A stretch of DNA of 64,000 nucleotides from Psychroserpens luteolus (GCF_021032705.1 NZ_JAHVXI010000004.1:248001-312000); one strand, 5' to 3'; positions 45,716 to 54,572 are shown, numbered from the stretch's first letter. A program made the numbers and translations. Notes: generated by a model from the letters alone, not told the origin.

Positions 45716-46333
45716 ATGAGACATTTTATCATTTTAGCTGTGGCATTAATTTGCTTCAGCACATTAAACGCGCAAAAAAGTGACATCAAACTGCAAACCA
45801 AATATGGATCAGATCATAAGGATTTACAAGATATGTTGAGGTTTCAGGACATAGAAACTATACGATTAACATTTACTGGAGAAGATTTAAAAGGCAAAAA
45901 CTATAAGCTTTTTGTAAAAGAGTATACCAATGGCAGCTTATCTAAAACAGACACCATTATGGATAGCGCCAGATTTGACTACATACCAGCCATTAACGAT
46001 TCGGTATTTGAATTTAAGTATTATGTCAAAACACAAATCGACAATACGATTAAAATGAACTTTATGTTCGAACGTTTTTCAACGCCTAGATTGTATGATA
46101 TTAAAGCTGCAAAAGACAAATATGCATTGCATGATTTCTTAAAAACCAGTGATCCAATGCCTATTGCATTAGAGACAAAAACATTAATAATGGGATACTT
46201 TTTGCCATATATAGATAAGGAAACGGGTTGGAAAAAGTATTGTGATGTTACAGGAAGTCAACACAAACCAGAAGATTGGGGAACTGTTTTTAACATCCCC
46301 AATTATTATCTCATTGAAATTATTTTCGAGTAA
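45716..46333 (+). CDS. exported protein of unknown function
   Basis: A 205-residue protein with signal peptide (ending TLNAQ), then mixed alpha/beta sequence (DLQDMLRFQDIETIRLTFTG; FEFKYYVKTQIDNTIKMNFM). No family recognised. It starts 6 bp after the previous gene and ends before a terminator, so it closes the sigma operon. Confidence 0.75.
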   Translation: MRHFIILAVALICFSTLNAQKSDIKLQTKYGSDHKDLQDMLRFQDIETIRLTFTGEDLKGKNYKLFVKEYTNGSLSKTDTIMDSARFDYIPAINDSVFEFKYYVKTQIDNTIKMNFMFERFSTPRLYDIKAAKDKYALHDFLKTSDPMPIALETKTLIMGYFLPYIDKETGWKKYCDVTGSQHKPEDWGTVFNIPNYYLIEIIFE

Positions 46334-46350
46334 CTATTTTAAATTAATAA

Positions 46351-46384
46351 AAAAGCACAAGTGAAAATTACTTGTGCTTTTTTG
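46351..46384. terminator. bidirectional terminator
   Basis: AAAAGCACAAGT and ACTTGTGCTTTT form a strong stem with a T run on one side and an A run on the other. It serves the convergent genes ending at 46333 and 46403. Confidence 0.88.
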
Positions 46385-46402
46385 TGTATTTGATTTGAAT
46401 TA

Positions 46403-46759
46403 TTAATCGGTGAAATACTCAGGTTTATGCAAACTTACGACTGTAATGACTGCAATTCCATTGATCCAATAATAGTAGGCATCAATACCTTCAAACGAAA
46501 AAATAAAAGGCGCTGTGATAAATACTATTGCAACTAGAAAGTCGACAATAAGATGATACTTATATGGAATTACACGAAACACACCTAAGTGATGATCTGT
46601 GAGTAATGTTAAGATCAATGCGGCTATTCCTGTTGCTACAGACAATTGCAAAGCTAGTGCGTTAGAACTACCTAAACTGAGCAAAAAGGGAAGTGCGATT
46701 AGTGCTACTGCTACTGGATAATCCAAAAAAGCATGTATACGTTTTGTTATAAATTTCAT
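46403..46759 (-). CDS. SPW-repeat-like membrane protein
   Basis: A 118-residue protein with four hydrophobic helices and the paired pattern HAFLDYPVAVALIALPFLL / YHLIVDFLVAIVFITAPFIF, which resembles the SPW-type duplicated helix pair. Function unknown. It follows the YHS-domain gene by 29 bp. Confidence 0.75.
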   Translation of the reverse strand: MKFITKRIHAFLDYPVAVALIALPFLLSLGSSNALALQLSVATGIAALILTLLTDHHLGVFRVIPYKYHLIVDFLVAIVFITAPFIFSFEGIDAYYYWINGIAVITVVSLHKPEYFTD

Positions 46760-46788
46760 GATTCTTAGTATTAAATGATTGTCTCAAA

Positions 46789-47253
46789 TTAATTATGAGT
46801 CTTTCTTAATTTGCTCCAGTTCTTGTCTGCGGTACTTTTTAACTTTCCATGATTTTTTTCTGCTAACCATAATTGTTTAGCATCCAACTCTACATCGTTT
46901 AAGAATAAATAGTACTTATTATCTTTTACAAGAAATTTATTTGGATCTACTCTAAACTTTGCTCCTGCATAAGTTCCAAAAGCACAGAACCCACCATACT
47001 GAGGTAAATACTTACTTGGATTTTTATCAAACGTTGTTTTTTGATCTTTAGATGTGAAGTAATAGTTCACATTTTTGTACGTAGATTTAAAGTTTTTGTT
47101 CCCTTTTTGAGCAAGACCAAGATCTAAATACGAGACTGGACTATAACCTTGAAGGGCGATGTTACTGTTATCGATGTTGTTTGCCATCTTATCTTGTGCA
47201 GATATAGATGTTGAAATTAATAATACTGCTATAAGTGTTTTTAAAGTTTTCAT
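46789..47253 (-). CDS. exported YHS-domain protein
   Basis: A 154-residue protein with signal peptide (ending SISAQ). The YHS-like domain contains NIALQGYSPVSYLDLGLAQK, YYFTSKDQKTTFDKNPSKYL and PQYGGFCAFGTYAGAKF. YHS domains occur in metal-handling proteins; the single Cys in GGFCAFG is a candidate ligand. It lies between the SnoaL and membrane protein genes, downstream of an AraC regulator. Confidence 0.87.
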   Translation of the reverse strand: MKTLKTLIAVLLISTSISAQDKMANNIDNSNIALQGYSPVSYLDLGLAQKGNKNFKSTYKNVNYYFTSKDQKTTFDKNPSKYLPQYGGFCAFGTYAGAKFRVDPNKFLVKDNKYYLFLNDVELDAKQLWLAEKNHGKLKSTADKNWSKLRKTHN

Positions 47254-47280
47254 TTTATTTATGTCTTTTAATTATTGTTA

Positions 47281-47634
47281 TTATGCTGCGTTAAAGTATT
47301 CCTCTTGAATAACTTGTCCTTGTTCGTTCCAAACTCTACGAATAATCTCGTGCCAGTAAATTTTACTGCCATCTTTCATGTCGAAATCGAATGTAAATTC
47401 TGAAGCCGAAACATTTCCGTCTACAATGGAGTGGTGGTGCGTTATTCCATTAACCTTGGCAATAGCTCCTGCAAATCCTTGCATTTTAGCTATCATTTCT
47501 GGTTTACCATTGGTACCACCATTTCCATAATCTGATGTTGTAGCATCTTCTGCGAAGAATTGTTGTACAGCATCCACAATAGCGCCTTGGCTAACTATTG
47601 CATCCATTTTTGTTACTTGATTTTTAATATTCAT
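47281..47634 (-). CDS. SnoaL/NTF2-like protein
   Basis: A 117-residue cone-fold protein (MDAIVSQGAIVDAVQQFFAE, ITHHHSIVDGNVSASEFTFD, IIRRVWNEQGQVIQEEYF). No catalytic residues are certain. With the YHS and SPW-like genes it forms a minus-strand group next to an AraC-type regulator, which may control it. Confidence 0.82.
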   Translation of the reverse strand: MNIKNQVTKMDAIVSQGAIVDAVQQFFAEDATTSDYGNGGTNGKPEMIAKMQGFAGAIAKVNGITHHHSIVDGNVSASEFTFDFDMKDGSKIYWHEIIRRVWNEQGQVIQEEYFNAA

Positions 47635-47709
47635 CTTTTTTGTTTTTTAGTGAATTAATACACTGCAAAGATGACGTGAAATGCGAGTTGGCTTGCTACA
47701 AAAAACGGA

Positions 47710-48765
47710 CTAAGAATTGTACTTTTTTAATTTGAAGTCGGAGGGAGTCTGCCCAGAATAATGTTTAAAGAATCTAGAAAAGTGATTGGGTTCTTCAAAG
47801 CCTAATCGGCTTGAAATTGATGTTATCGATGCATTATCAAGAATCATCAACTTAGCAGTATTTATGAGCTCTAACCTGATGAGTTGCCCAAGTGAGATGT
47901 TCATTTTAGACTGCACTTTTTTTGATAAGGTCTTTATTGAAACATTCATTTTATCGGCATAAAACCCCAAGGTTCTTTCTTGGGTGTGATATTTACTTAA
48001 AAGTTCTAAGAGGTCTTGCGTGAATTGATCTCGATTTTGAAAATCAAAATTAGCTCTAAATTCTTTAGGTGTTTGTCCTACAGTTGTTTTGAACACACGA
48101 TTAAAATAAGCATCGTCTTTAAAGCCTAAATCATAAGAAATCTCTTGAATTGTTTTATCTGTAAAAGCTACTTCTTTTAAACTCTCCTTGTGTCGTTTAG
48201 AACTCATAAGATTTTTAACAGATAAACCGACTTTGTTTTTTACCAAAGCCTGTGCATTATAACCACGATCATTAATCAAACTTACGAGATCATTGGTCGT
48301 AAGTTGGTTGGCGTATTCTTTGTCAATAATGGCCTTAGTGTCAAATATAACTTGATACTCTTCTTTGCTGGCTTGAAATGGGTTTTGCCAAAACCATTGT
48401 TTTGATGAAATGTCTATAATATCTGCAGAATTGTCTGCTAGAACCGATTCAGATAAAAACGTTTCACAGTCACTACATTCTATAAGATCTATATATCCCA
48501 AAGAAATGAGATGCTTAAATAATACACGAACTTCTGGATCATGAAATTTGGAATCATTTGAAAACTCAATTCGTCTTACGGTAAAATCATCTGAAAGAAA
48601 TTTGATGTATTGTCCTTTTTCCAAAAAGATGGCTTTCTCCTGCCAATCGAAATAGTTTTTAAAATCAACCTGAATACTTCCTTTACCAGATAGAATATGA
48701 ATAAGTGTATGACTTTCTATAAAGTATACTTTGTTGATTTCAGGATTGAATTTTTCAACTTTCAA
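47710..48765 (-). CDS. AraC-family regulator with two AraC DNA-binding domains
   Basis: A 351-residue protein. After an N-terminal cupin-like sensor (VYFIESHTLIHILSGKGSIQ) there are two AraC-type HTH units. The first is about 150-243 with FTDKTIQEISYDLGFKDDAY and FNRVFKTTVGQTPKEF. The second is about 250-350 with NASITSISSRLGFEEPNHFS and RFFKHYSGQTPSDFK. Most AraC proteins have a single such unit. It faces away from the helicase gene; the SnoaL/YHS genes beyond are the likely targets. Confidence 0.88.
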   Translation of the reverse strand: MKVEKFNPEINKVYFIESHTLIHILSGKGSIQVDFKNYFDWQEKAIFLEKGQYIKFLSDDFTVRRIEFSNDSKFHDPEVRVLFKHLISLGYIDLIECSDCETFLSESVLADNSADIIDISSKQWFWQNPFQASKEEYQVIFDTKAIIDKEYANQLTTNDLVSLINDRGYNAQALVKNKVGLSVKNLMSSKRHKESLKEVAFTDKTIQEISYDLGFKDDAYFNRVFKTTVGQTPKEFRANFDFQNRDQFTQDLLELLSKYHTQERTLGFYADKMNVSIKTLSKKVQSKMNISLGQLIRLELINTAKLMILDNASITSISSRLGFEEPNHFSRFFKHYSGQTPSDFKLKKYNS

Positions 48766-48777
48766 TGTTAAAACTAT

Positions 48778-50013
48778 TTAATACCAGCGCTTCTTTTTCT
48801 TTTTAGACGCTTCACTTTTACGACCTTTTTTGTATTTACTACCTTTCTTTTTATGAACGATAGGCTTTGCTTTTGGGTCTAGAGGGTAGGGATGATGCTC
48901 TTCAATAGGAATTTGTACATTAATCAGTTGTTGAATCGTTTTGATGTACGCTTTTTCATCTGCAGAGCAAAGCGAATACGACTGTCCCATATGTCCAGCA
49001 CGTCCTGTTCGACCAATACGATGCACATAAGTTTCAGGAACATTAGGAAGATCAAAATTAATCACAGCATCCAATTCATTGATATCTATACCTCTCGCTG
49101 CTACATCTGTCGCAATTAAAATATTGACCTTACCACGTTTAAAATCGGCTAATGCATTCTGACGTTCATTCTGACTTCTATCGCCATGCAAGCGTTCAGC
49201 TTTGTAACCATTTTTTGTAAGTGTTTGATGTAATTTGTCAACTCCAAATTTAGTACGCCTAAATATGAGGATACTTCCTTTAATCTCATTTCGTAATAAA
49301 TGTAAGCACAATTCTATCTTATTGCGTTTTGGAACGTAATACAATACCTGACTTACATTTTTTGCTGCGGAAGATGTAGGTGTAACTTCAATACGTTCGG
49401 GTGCTTTTAGTATCGAATTTGCTAATTGCTCTACTTTAAATGGCATTGTTGCAGAGAACAATAACGTTTGTTTGCTTTCGGGACACAGTCGTTCTATTTT
49501 TTTAACATCATCAATAAAGCCCATATCTAGCATAAGATCGGCTTCATCTAAAACAAATGTTTCTACATAATCCAGATTTAGAAGGTCTTGTTTATGAAGA
49601 TCTAGCAAACGGCCTGGTGTCGCAACTAAAATATCGATACCTTTTGCTAAAATATCTTTTTGCGGCTCGATGGATGTACCACCAAAAATTACTGCAGATC
49701 TCAAATTGGTATACGTAGCGTAGGTAGTAAAGTTTTTAGCAATTTGAATGGCTAATTCACGTGTCGGACTAACAACTAATGCTTTTATTTTTTTTCCCTT
49801 TTTAGGCGCATCTTGTTTGTCGAACAACAATTGTAAAATGGGTAAAGCAAATGCTGCAGTTTTACCTGTTCCAGTTTGAGCAGAGGTAATCACATCTTTG
49901 CGTTCTAAAACTGCAGGAATCGTTCTCTCTTGCACTAGGGTTGGATCATTGTAACCTGCTTCGGCAATGGCTCTAAGAATAGGCTTGTTTAGTTTTAAGT
50001 CTTTAAATGACAT
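48778..50013 (-). CDS. DEAD-box ATP-dependent RNA helicase, RhlE-like
   Basis: A 411-residue helicase: Q motif (FKDLKLNKPILRAIAEAGY), motif I AQTGTGKT (45-52), DEAD (156-159), SAT (187-189), and HRIGRTGRAG. A Lys-rich tail (VHKKKGSKYKKGRKSEASKK) provides nonspecific RNA binding. It should remodel structured RNA or ribosome intermediates. The end lies 12 bp from the AraC gene start on the same strand. Confidence 0.95.
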   Translation of the reverse strand: MSFKDLKLNKPILRAIAEAGYNDPTLVQERTIPAVLERKDVITSAQTGTGKTAAFALPILQLLFDKQDAPKKGKKIKALVVSPTRELAIQIAKNFTTYATYTNLRSAVIFGGTSIEPQKDILAKGIDILVATPGRLLDLHKQDLLNLDYVETFVLDEADLMLDMGFIDDVKKIERLCPESKQTLLFSATMPFKVEQLANSILKAPERIEVTPTSSAAKNVSQVLYYVPKRNKIELCLHLLRNEIKGSILIFRRTKFGVDKLHQTLTKNGYKAERLHGDRSQNERQNALADFKRGKVNILIATDVAARGIDINELDAVINFDLPNVPETYVHRIGRTGRAGHMGQSYSLCSADEKAYIKTIQQLINVQIPIEEHHPYPLDPKAKPIVHKKKGSKYKKGRKSEASKKKKKRWY

Positions 50014-50118
50014 GCATTAAAATTTGATGCAAAGGTAGATATTATTTTAATGGTATCTTTTTTCATTAATTTCCATTTATTAAGAACACTAAGGTTATTA
50101 TAAATTTGCTTCAACGCA

Positions 50119-50751
50119 TTATAAAAAGCGTTTTAGTCGCTCTCTTTTTCGTTGAGGTAATGCATCATTATCTATTATAGACTTGATATGCGCTTTGTTT
50201 TTGTTTTCTGCATATAGTAGCTGAAAAAAATCATAAGTTGAAATACTGTTTTTTGCTTTTTTTATCAGTTCAAATGTATCGTTAATCGTTACAGTGCCTT
50301 CTTCAAGAACGCTTATATAAGTTCCTGGGTAACCATGTGATATGAATTGATTTAGAACCTCCGATGATTTAAATTTTGCAGCAAATTTAAAACAGGGCTC
50401 TCTAGGTTGAGTGATTTGAACCAAAGCGTTACCTACTTTATAAATATCACCTATATGAAGTTCTTTTTCGTCTAAACCTTTAACAGTGAGATTTTCGCCA
50501 AGCATTCCATAAGTCCATTCTAAATGTGGATATAGATTTTTCCAATACGGATAATGATCTGCTGAAAATAAATAACAAGCTTTAAATATACCACCATGTA
50601 CTTTTCTATCGGAAACTTCATCGCCTTTTACGTCTTCTTTTCCCAAGAAAATGGGTTGTGAGATTGGTTTTTTGTAGATACCTGTTGTCACGTTTTGCCC
50701 ATTCCAGACAAATGTGGTAGGCTTTGCTATATTGGTTGAAATGATTTTCAT
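50119..50751 (-). CDS. MOSC-domain protein, YiiM-like
   Basis: A 210-residue protein with the MOSC core: VHGGIFKACYLFSADHYPYW, YGMLGENLTVKGLDEKELHI and ITQPREPCFKFAAKF, the last with the conserved Cys. YiiM-type proteins reduce N-hydroxylated compounds with a molybdenum cofactor; activity here is inferred. It ends one base from the next gene. Confidence 0.9.
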   Translation of the reverse strand: MKIISTNIAKPTTFVWNGQNVTTGIYKKPISQPIFLGKEDVKGDEVSDRKVHGGIFKACYLFSADHYPYWKNLYPHLEWTYGMLGENLTVKGLDEKELHIGDIYKVGNALVQITQPREPCFKFAAKFKSSEVLNQFISHGYPGTYISVLEEGTVTINDTFELIKKAKNSISTYDFFQLLYAENKNKAHIKSIIDNDALPQRKRERLKRFL

Positions 50752-50752
50752 A

Positions 50753-51280
50753 CTATTCTTTTAAAAACTTCTCAAAGTCATCGATAGCATGGGCTTTTTG
50801 ATAAGCCTTTTCATCAATGGTGTTAGACTCATTTGAATCATAATCCATGGTGATTTTCCATACACCGTTTTCTTTGGCGAATATCACATGAAACTGTCCG
50901 TAATATGCTTGCTCATTGGGTTTGTTTTTATTTCTTATCAATTTATAGACGCCTCTCTCACTTGCTTGCGATTCATTATTGATACGCTCAAAAAAGCGTA
51001 ATGAAATCGTACTAGTGTCGCCGTTATTAGCATCTCTTTTAAATCCTGATTTATAATTATTGATGTACGTTTCATAATCGATAATGCGATTTCCTCCAGA
51101 AATTCTAACGAGCTCCTTAGAGTGAATCTCTGCCATTAGCTTATAATCTAACGTCTCAAATGCTTTGTAGAATTTTCCCCAAACCAAATTGATTTCTTTC
51201 AGATTATCAATGGATTGCGCGTTGACTGCTGATACTGAGACTAACAAAAAAATAACTAAGAGTAGTGATGTTTTTTTCAT
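50753..51280 (-). CDS. exported NTF2/SnoaL-like protein
   Basis: A 175-residue protein with signal peptide (ending AVNAQ) and a cone-fold domain (WGKFYKAFETLDYKLMAEIH, YYGQFHVIFAKENGVWKITM). Resembles the DUF4440-like group of secreted NTF2-fold proteins. Separated by 1 bp from the MOSC gene and by 8 bp from the methyltransferase-like gene, so all three are probably one transcript. Confidence 0.82.
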   Translation of the reverse strand: MKKTSLLLVIFLLVSVSAVNAQSIDNLKEINLVWGKFYKAFETLDYKLMAEIHSKELVRISGGNRIIDYETYINNYKSGFKRDANNGDTSTISLRFFERINNESQASERGVYKLIRNKNKPNEQAYYGQFHVIFAKENGVWKITMDYDSNESNTIDEKAYQKAHAIDDFEKFLKE

Positions 51281-51288
51281 GATGATTG

Positions 51289-52059
51289 TTATTTAGGTGT
51301 GCCCAGAAGATAGAGTACTACTCCAGGACCAGATTTTACTTTATTGATATCCCAATTGAACTGTTCTTTATCTTGTAATTGGCTTACTAGTGTTTCCATT
51401 TCTTTAACTGAATAGGTTCTTAAGCAGGACACAATACCATCCCAAAGTACAAATAATGGAACAATAGGAATAAGATATGTGAAAATGATTCGTCCAATTT
51501 TAAACGGACGAATAAAAGGTGTTGTTAACCAAACACTTATTGGAGAAAAAAGCATGGCTAAAATACTTGGGACACTTCGTTCCTGAGCTTCGAAAATAGC
51601 AATAGCATTTTTATCGTCTACAGCATTTTGTAAAATTTGTAAAGCCTCTTTCGGTCTAAAATGATGCAATGACAAAAACTGAGTTCTAAGGCCGTCCAAG
51701 GATTTAGGAACATCCTTAGCATCTATAGATGTGGCTATATAATCAATGTTGTCAGTTTTTTGTTTGGTATACTCAAAAGCAGGAATATTTGGATAATAGT
51801 CTGTTAGAATAATCCTAAGATCAGGTAAACTTTTCTTTAATTCAGAATTCAACCATAATAAACTGCCTCCTCCTCCCGAAGCTAAATCTATAATTTGATA
51901 TGTTGCACTAGCTTTTAATCCTCTTTCAAGTACTGGAATAATAGGTTTGTAAATTTTTGCTTTGTTTGATAAGAACTGCAAAAAATCTGTTCCGTAATTT
52001 CTTAGAAATGTAGGAAACCATTGTTGATCTTCAAATTCGAATAGATGAATTCGCCCCAT
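51289..52059 (-). CDS. SAM-dependent methyltransferase-like protein with membrane segments
   Basis: A 256-residue protein with a Rossmann start similar to methyltransferase motif I (YQIIDLASGGGGSLLWLNSE) and motif II (LRIILTDYYPNIPAFEY). From about residue 165 it has hydrophobic helices (SILAMLFSPISVWLTTPFIR; IIFTYLIPIVPLFVLWDGIV). The Gly-rich loop supports SAM binding; the substrate is unknown. Confidence 0.78.
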   Translation of the reverse strand: MGRIHLFEFEDQQWFPTFLRNYGTDFLQFLSNKAKIYKPIIPVLERGLKASATYQIIDLASGGGGSLLWLNSELKKSLPDLRIILTDYYPNIPAFEYTKQKTDNIDYIATSIDAKDVPKSLDGLRTQFLSLHHFRPKEALQILQNAVDDKNAIAIFEAQERSVPSILAMLFSPISVWLTTPFIRPFKIGRIIFTYLIPIVPLFVLWDGIVSCLRTYSVKEMETLVSQLQDKEQFNWDINKVKSGPGVVLYLLGTPK

Positions 52060-52124
52060 TTTAATTTGGATTAATACACCTCTAATTTAAAGCTTTAATT
52101 TTATTTGAGGTATAAATTTGCACC

Positions 52125-52484
52125 TTAATCGAGTGAAACGATTTTATGTAAATAGATATAAGACGTTATGGTGAAACCAATTAAAACTAAATTGATCAAA
52201 TTGATGATTATTGGATCTTTATGTGCCATATGTGCTATAATAGCAGTGATAAAGAATAGAATAATACCAACATAAGCCCATTGTTTAATCTGAAGTGATA
52301 CTCCTGGAATAAGAATAATCAATACAGCCAGTAATTTTAAGATGGCCAATTGGATTCTGAAAAAATCAGGAAACCCTAAGTCTTTTATACCTTTAATGGT
52401 AGATGTACTAAAGATATAACTATAGCTACTCCATAATAAAAATAGTGACAGTATAAGTGTTGTAATCCAGTAGGTGATTTTCAT
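52125..52484 (-). CDS. DoxX-like membrane protein
   Basis: A 119-residue protein with four helices and the DoxX_2-type order (LFLLWSSYSYIFSTSTIKGI, IQLAILKLLAVLIILIPGVS, WAYVGIILFFITAIIAHMAH). Role unknown; often near redox or regulator genes. Confidence 0.83.
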   Translation of the reverse strand: MKITYWITTLILSLFLLWSSYSYIFSTSTIKGIKDLGFPDFFRIQLAILKLLAVLIILIPGVSLQIKQWAYVGIILFFITAIIAHMAHKDPIIINLINLVLIGFTITSYIYLHKIVSLD

Positions 52485-52551
52485 AAGTGTATTGCAATAC
52501 TATTAATCTAACTAATGTAATGGTTTTATATTAAATGAATAATGTGATTGA

Positions 52552-53244
52552 TTATTTCGCATCATAAGGGCATGACTGAAAATAGCTTAATATATCAAAT
52601 TTACGATCCTTGAAGGTTTCGGTTAGGATTTTAAAATTTTGTACACGATCTACTCTAAAGGCACGATAATCATTACGCAAGTGACACCATGCAATTAAAA
52701 TCCATTTGTTTTGGGTGACATAGAAAGCGTAAGGTTCTATTTTTCTGAAGGTGATATTTGGGTCGTTTGCTTTACGATAGTAGATCTCTACATAGTTGAA
52801 ATTGGTAATGGCAAGTTGAATTTCAGAAAGCGCATTACTAGAGATGTTTTCATAGTTAGAATCAAAAACATATATCTTGCTGTTAAGCAGTTCGCTTTTT
52901 TCTTGAATTGAGGTTCTAAATACAGATTTGATTTTGGTGAGCGCTTCCTTAAAGTCTTTTGTAAATGAGGAGTCATTGGTTTGATTGACTAAATGTTCGG
53001 CAGTGATTAAGGCATTAGCTTGCTTTTCGGTAAATTGAACAGGAGCAATAGTATAGCCTTCCATAAGTGAATACCCTTTACCTTCAATGGTCATTACAGG
53101 TACACCAGCTTCTTCTAGTTTTCTTATATCTCTATAGATGGTTCTCACGCTAACGTTAAACTTATCGGCAAGTTCACTGGCTGTTAGCAATCGCTTAGAT
53201 CGTAACAATGTTAATATTGATATGAGTCTTGATAATTGAGACAT
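52552..53244 (-). CDS. YafY-type transcriptional regulator with HTH and WYL domain
   Basis: About 230 residues from ATG 53244 (MSQLSRLISI). The HTH (LLTASELADKFNVSVRTIYR) is followed by LEEAGVPVMTIEGKGYSLM, and the WYL domain contains VEIYYRKANDP and WILIAWCHLRNDYRAFRVDR. WYL proteins bind nucleic-acid-like ligands and regulate stress or defence genes. The neighbouring DoxX or VOC gene is a likely target. Confidence 0.9.
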   Translation of the reverse strand: MSQLSRLISILTLLRSKRLLTASELADKFNVSVRTIYRDIRKLEEAGVPVMTIEGKGYSLMEGYTIAPVQFTEKQANALITAEHLVNQTNDSSFTKDFKEALTKIKSVFRTSIQEKSELLNSKIYVFDSNYENISSNALSEIQLAITNFNYVEIYYRKANDPNITFRKIEPYAFYVTQNKWILIAWCHLRNDYRAFRVDRVQNFKILTETFKDRKFDILSYFQSCPYDAK

Positions 53245-53317
53245 AAGCACAAAGATAGCGAACCGCATTGCAATCCGCTATCACTTTGTTTTTTGATTGA
53301 TTAAGCTGACAACAGGT

Positions 53318-53695
53318 TTACAGAATAGAATGTAATGCTACACGATTTCCCTCTGTATCTAAAAACTGAGCTATAAAACCAAATTGACCAATATCGGTTT
53401 TTGGCATCATTATTTTTCCGCCATTAGCTTCGACCTTATTTAAGGCGATGTCTAGATTTTCGCCACCATTCAAATAAATAGTTGCGCCATCGGTTGTTGG
53501 GTTTTGACCTTCGCCTTCAATAATAGCTCCACCAACGCCATTGTTGTCTTCATCATACTCAAATACGCCATACTTCATATTATCTTCGGGCATTGGAAGA
53601 TCGGTAATTTTAGAGCCCATAACTGTGGCGTAAAATTGCTTAGCTCTGTTGTAATCTTTTACTGGAATTTCAAACCAGTTCACTGCATTTTTCAT
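53318..53695 (-). CDS. VOC-family protein
   Basis: A 125-residue protein with MKNAVNWFEIPVKDYNRAKQ, NNGVGGAIIEGEG, ATIYLNGGENLDIALNKVEA and AQFLDTEGNRVALHSIL, the usual VOC repeat of two beta-alpha-beta-beta-beta units. Activity unknown. Lies between the WYL regulator and the ECF sigma gene. Confidence 0.88.
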   Translation of the reverse strand: MKNAVNWFEIPVKDYNRAKQFYATVMGSKITDLPMPEDNMKYGVFEYDEDNNGVGGAIIEGEGQNPTTDGATIYLNGGENLDIALNKVEANGGKIMMPKTDIGQFGFIAQFLDTEGNRVALHSIL

Positions 53696-53774
53696 TTTAT
53701 AATTGATTTAATTGTTAAACGTAATGCAAAGATATTTGAGCTAGTGACAGATTATGTCAAGGGTGTTTTTTATT

Positions 53775-54452
53775 TTAATTTTTTAAAATAATTGACATGA
53801 TTTTTTCGGTTAGATCATCACATTTACTGAAACCAAATTCAAAAATATCGACATTTGCAGTGACCTCAAATAGTTTTTCTTTGAGCATATGTTTTGCTCT
53901 ATAAAGCCTAACCTTTGTATTAGCAGTTGAAATATTTAAACAGTTAGAAATGTCTTTTATACTCATTTCTTCAACTTCTTTTAAGATATAAACAGTCTTG
54001 TATTTAGTGTCTAGACTATCAATAGTTTTCTCTAAGAGTTGTTTGGCTTCTTTTCTAATGATTTTACTTTCAGGATTCAATTGGGATGTGTCTGGTTTTT
54101 CTAAAATCGAATTGCTATCCAAGTGTTGTGTGGTATTTAAATGGAATACTTTAGATTTTGTTTTCAATCGCGCAAGCGCTTCATTAATTCCAATCCTAAT
54201 CAGCCATGTCGAGTAACTCGAATGATGCTTAAACTGATGTAGTTTTTCGTAAGACTTTAAATACGTGTTTTGCATGATGTCTTCAATTTCAGCAGTATCA
54301 TTTATGTAACTTCGTATGACTCTGTATAGCTTTTGGTTGTTTCGCCTTAATAGGATTTCATATAGTTCTTTTTCTCCTGAAAGAATTCGTTTTATAATGT
54401 TTGATTCTGATAAAGTATGATCATTAAAATCATTGATCTTGATGACTTCCAT
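53775..54452 (-). CDS. ECF RNA polymerase sigma factor
   Basis: About 225 residues from ATG 54452 (MEVIKINDFN). Region 2: YEILLRRNNQKLYRVIRSYI, DTAEIEDIMQNTYLKSYEKL, WLIRIGINEALARLK. Region 4: LDTKYKTVYILKEVEEMSIK with DISNCLNISTANTKVRLYRA. The longer frame from 54545 would run through the divergent promoter region and is unlikely. No anti-sigma gene follows; the frame ends after a short extra C-terminal tail (FGFSKCDDLTEKIMSIIL), perhaps a built-in regulatory tail. Confidence 0.92.
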   Translation of the reverse strand: MEVIKINDFNDHTLSESNIIKRILSGEKELYEILLRRNNQKLYRVIRSYINDTAEIEDIMQNTYLKSYEKLHQFKHHSSYSTWLIRIGINEALARLKTKSKVFHLNTTQHLDSNSILEKPDTSQLNPESKIIRKEAKQLLEKTIDSLDTKYKTVYILKEVEEMSIKDISNCLNISTANTKVRLYRAKHMLKEKLFEVTANVDIFEFGFSKCDDLTEKIMSIILKN

Positions 54453-54468
54453 AGAATTGCCTTTTGTC

Positions 54469-54498
54469 TTTAGATAGAAATTTAAAGAAATAGTTACA
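54469..54498 (-). promoter_or_regulatory. ECF-type promoter facing the sigma gene
   Basis: On the minus strand TGTAAC (54498-54493), 17 bp, then ATCTAAA (54475-54469). It is identical in both elements and spacing to the motif facing the DoxX gene. Confidence 0.7.
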
Positions 54499-54504
54499 AA
54501 ACTT

Positions 54505-54534
54505 TGTAACCTTTTTAATGATCTCTTATCTAAA
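54505..54534 (+). promoter_or_regulatory. ECF-type promoter facing the DoxX gene
   Basis: TGTAAC (54505-54510), 17 bp, then ATCTAAA (54528-54534). Its -35 element forms, with the opposite one, the inverted repeat GTTACAAAACTTTGTAAC at 54493-54510, so the two promoters abut back to back. Confidence 0.7.
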
Positions 54535-54572
54535 ACCTGAAACAAATTTAAAAATAATTAAATCGAGAAATT

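Noticed and set aside
54453-54545. Longer ATG start for the sigma gene ending at 53775
   Set aside because: It overlaps the promoter elements at 54469-54534 of both divergent genes; ATG 54452 starts the recognisable sigma sequence.
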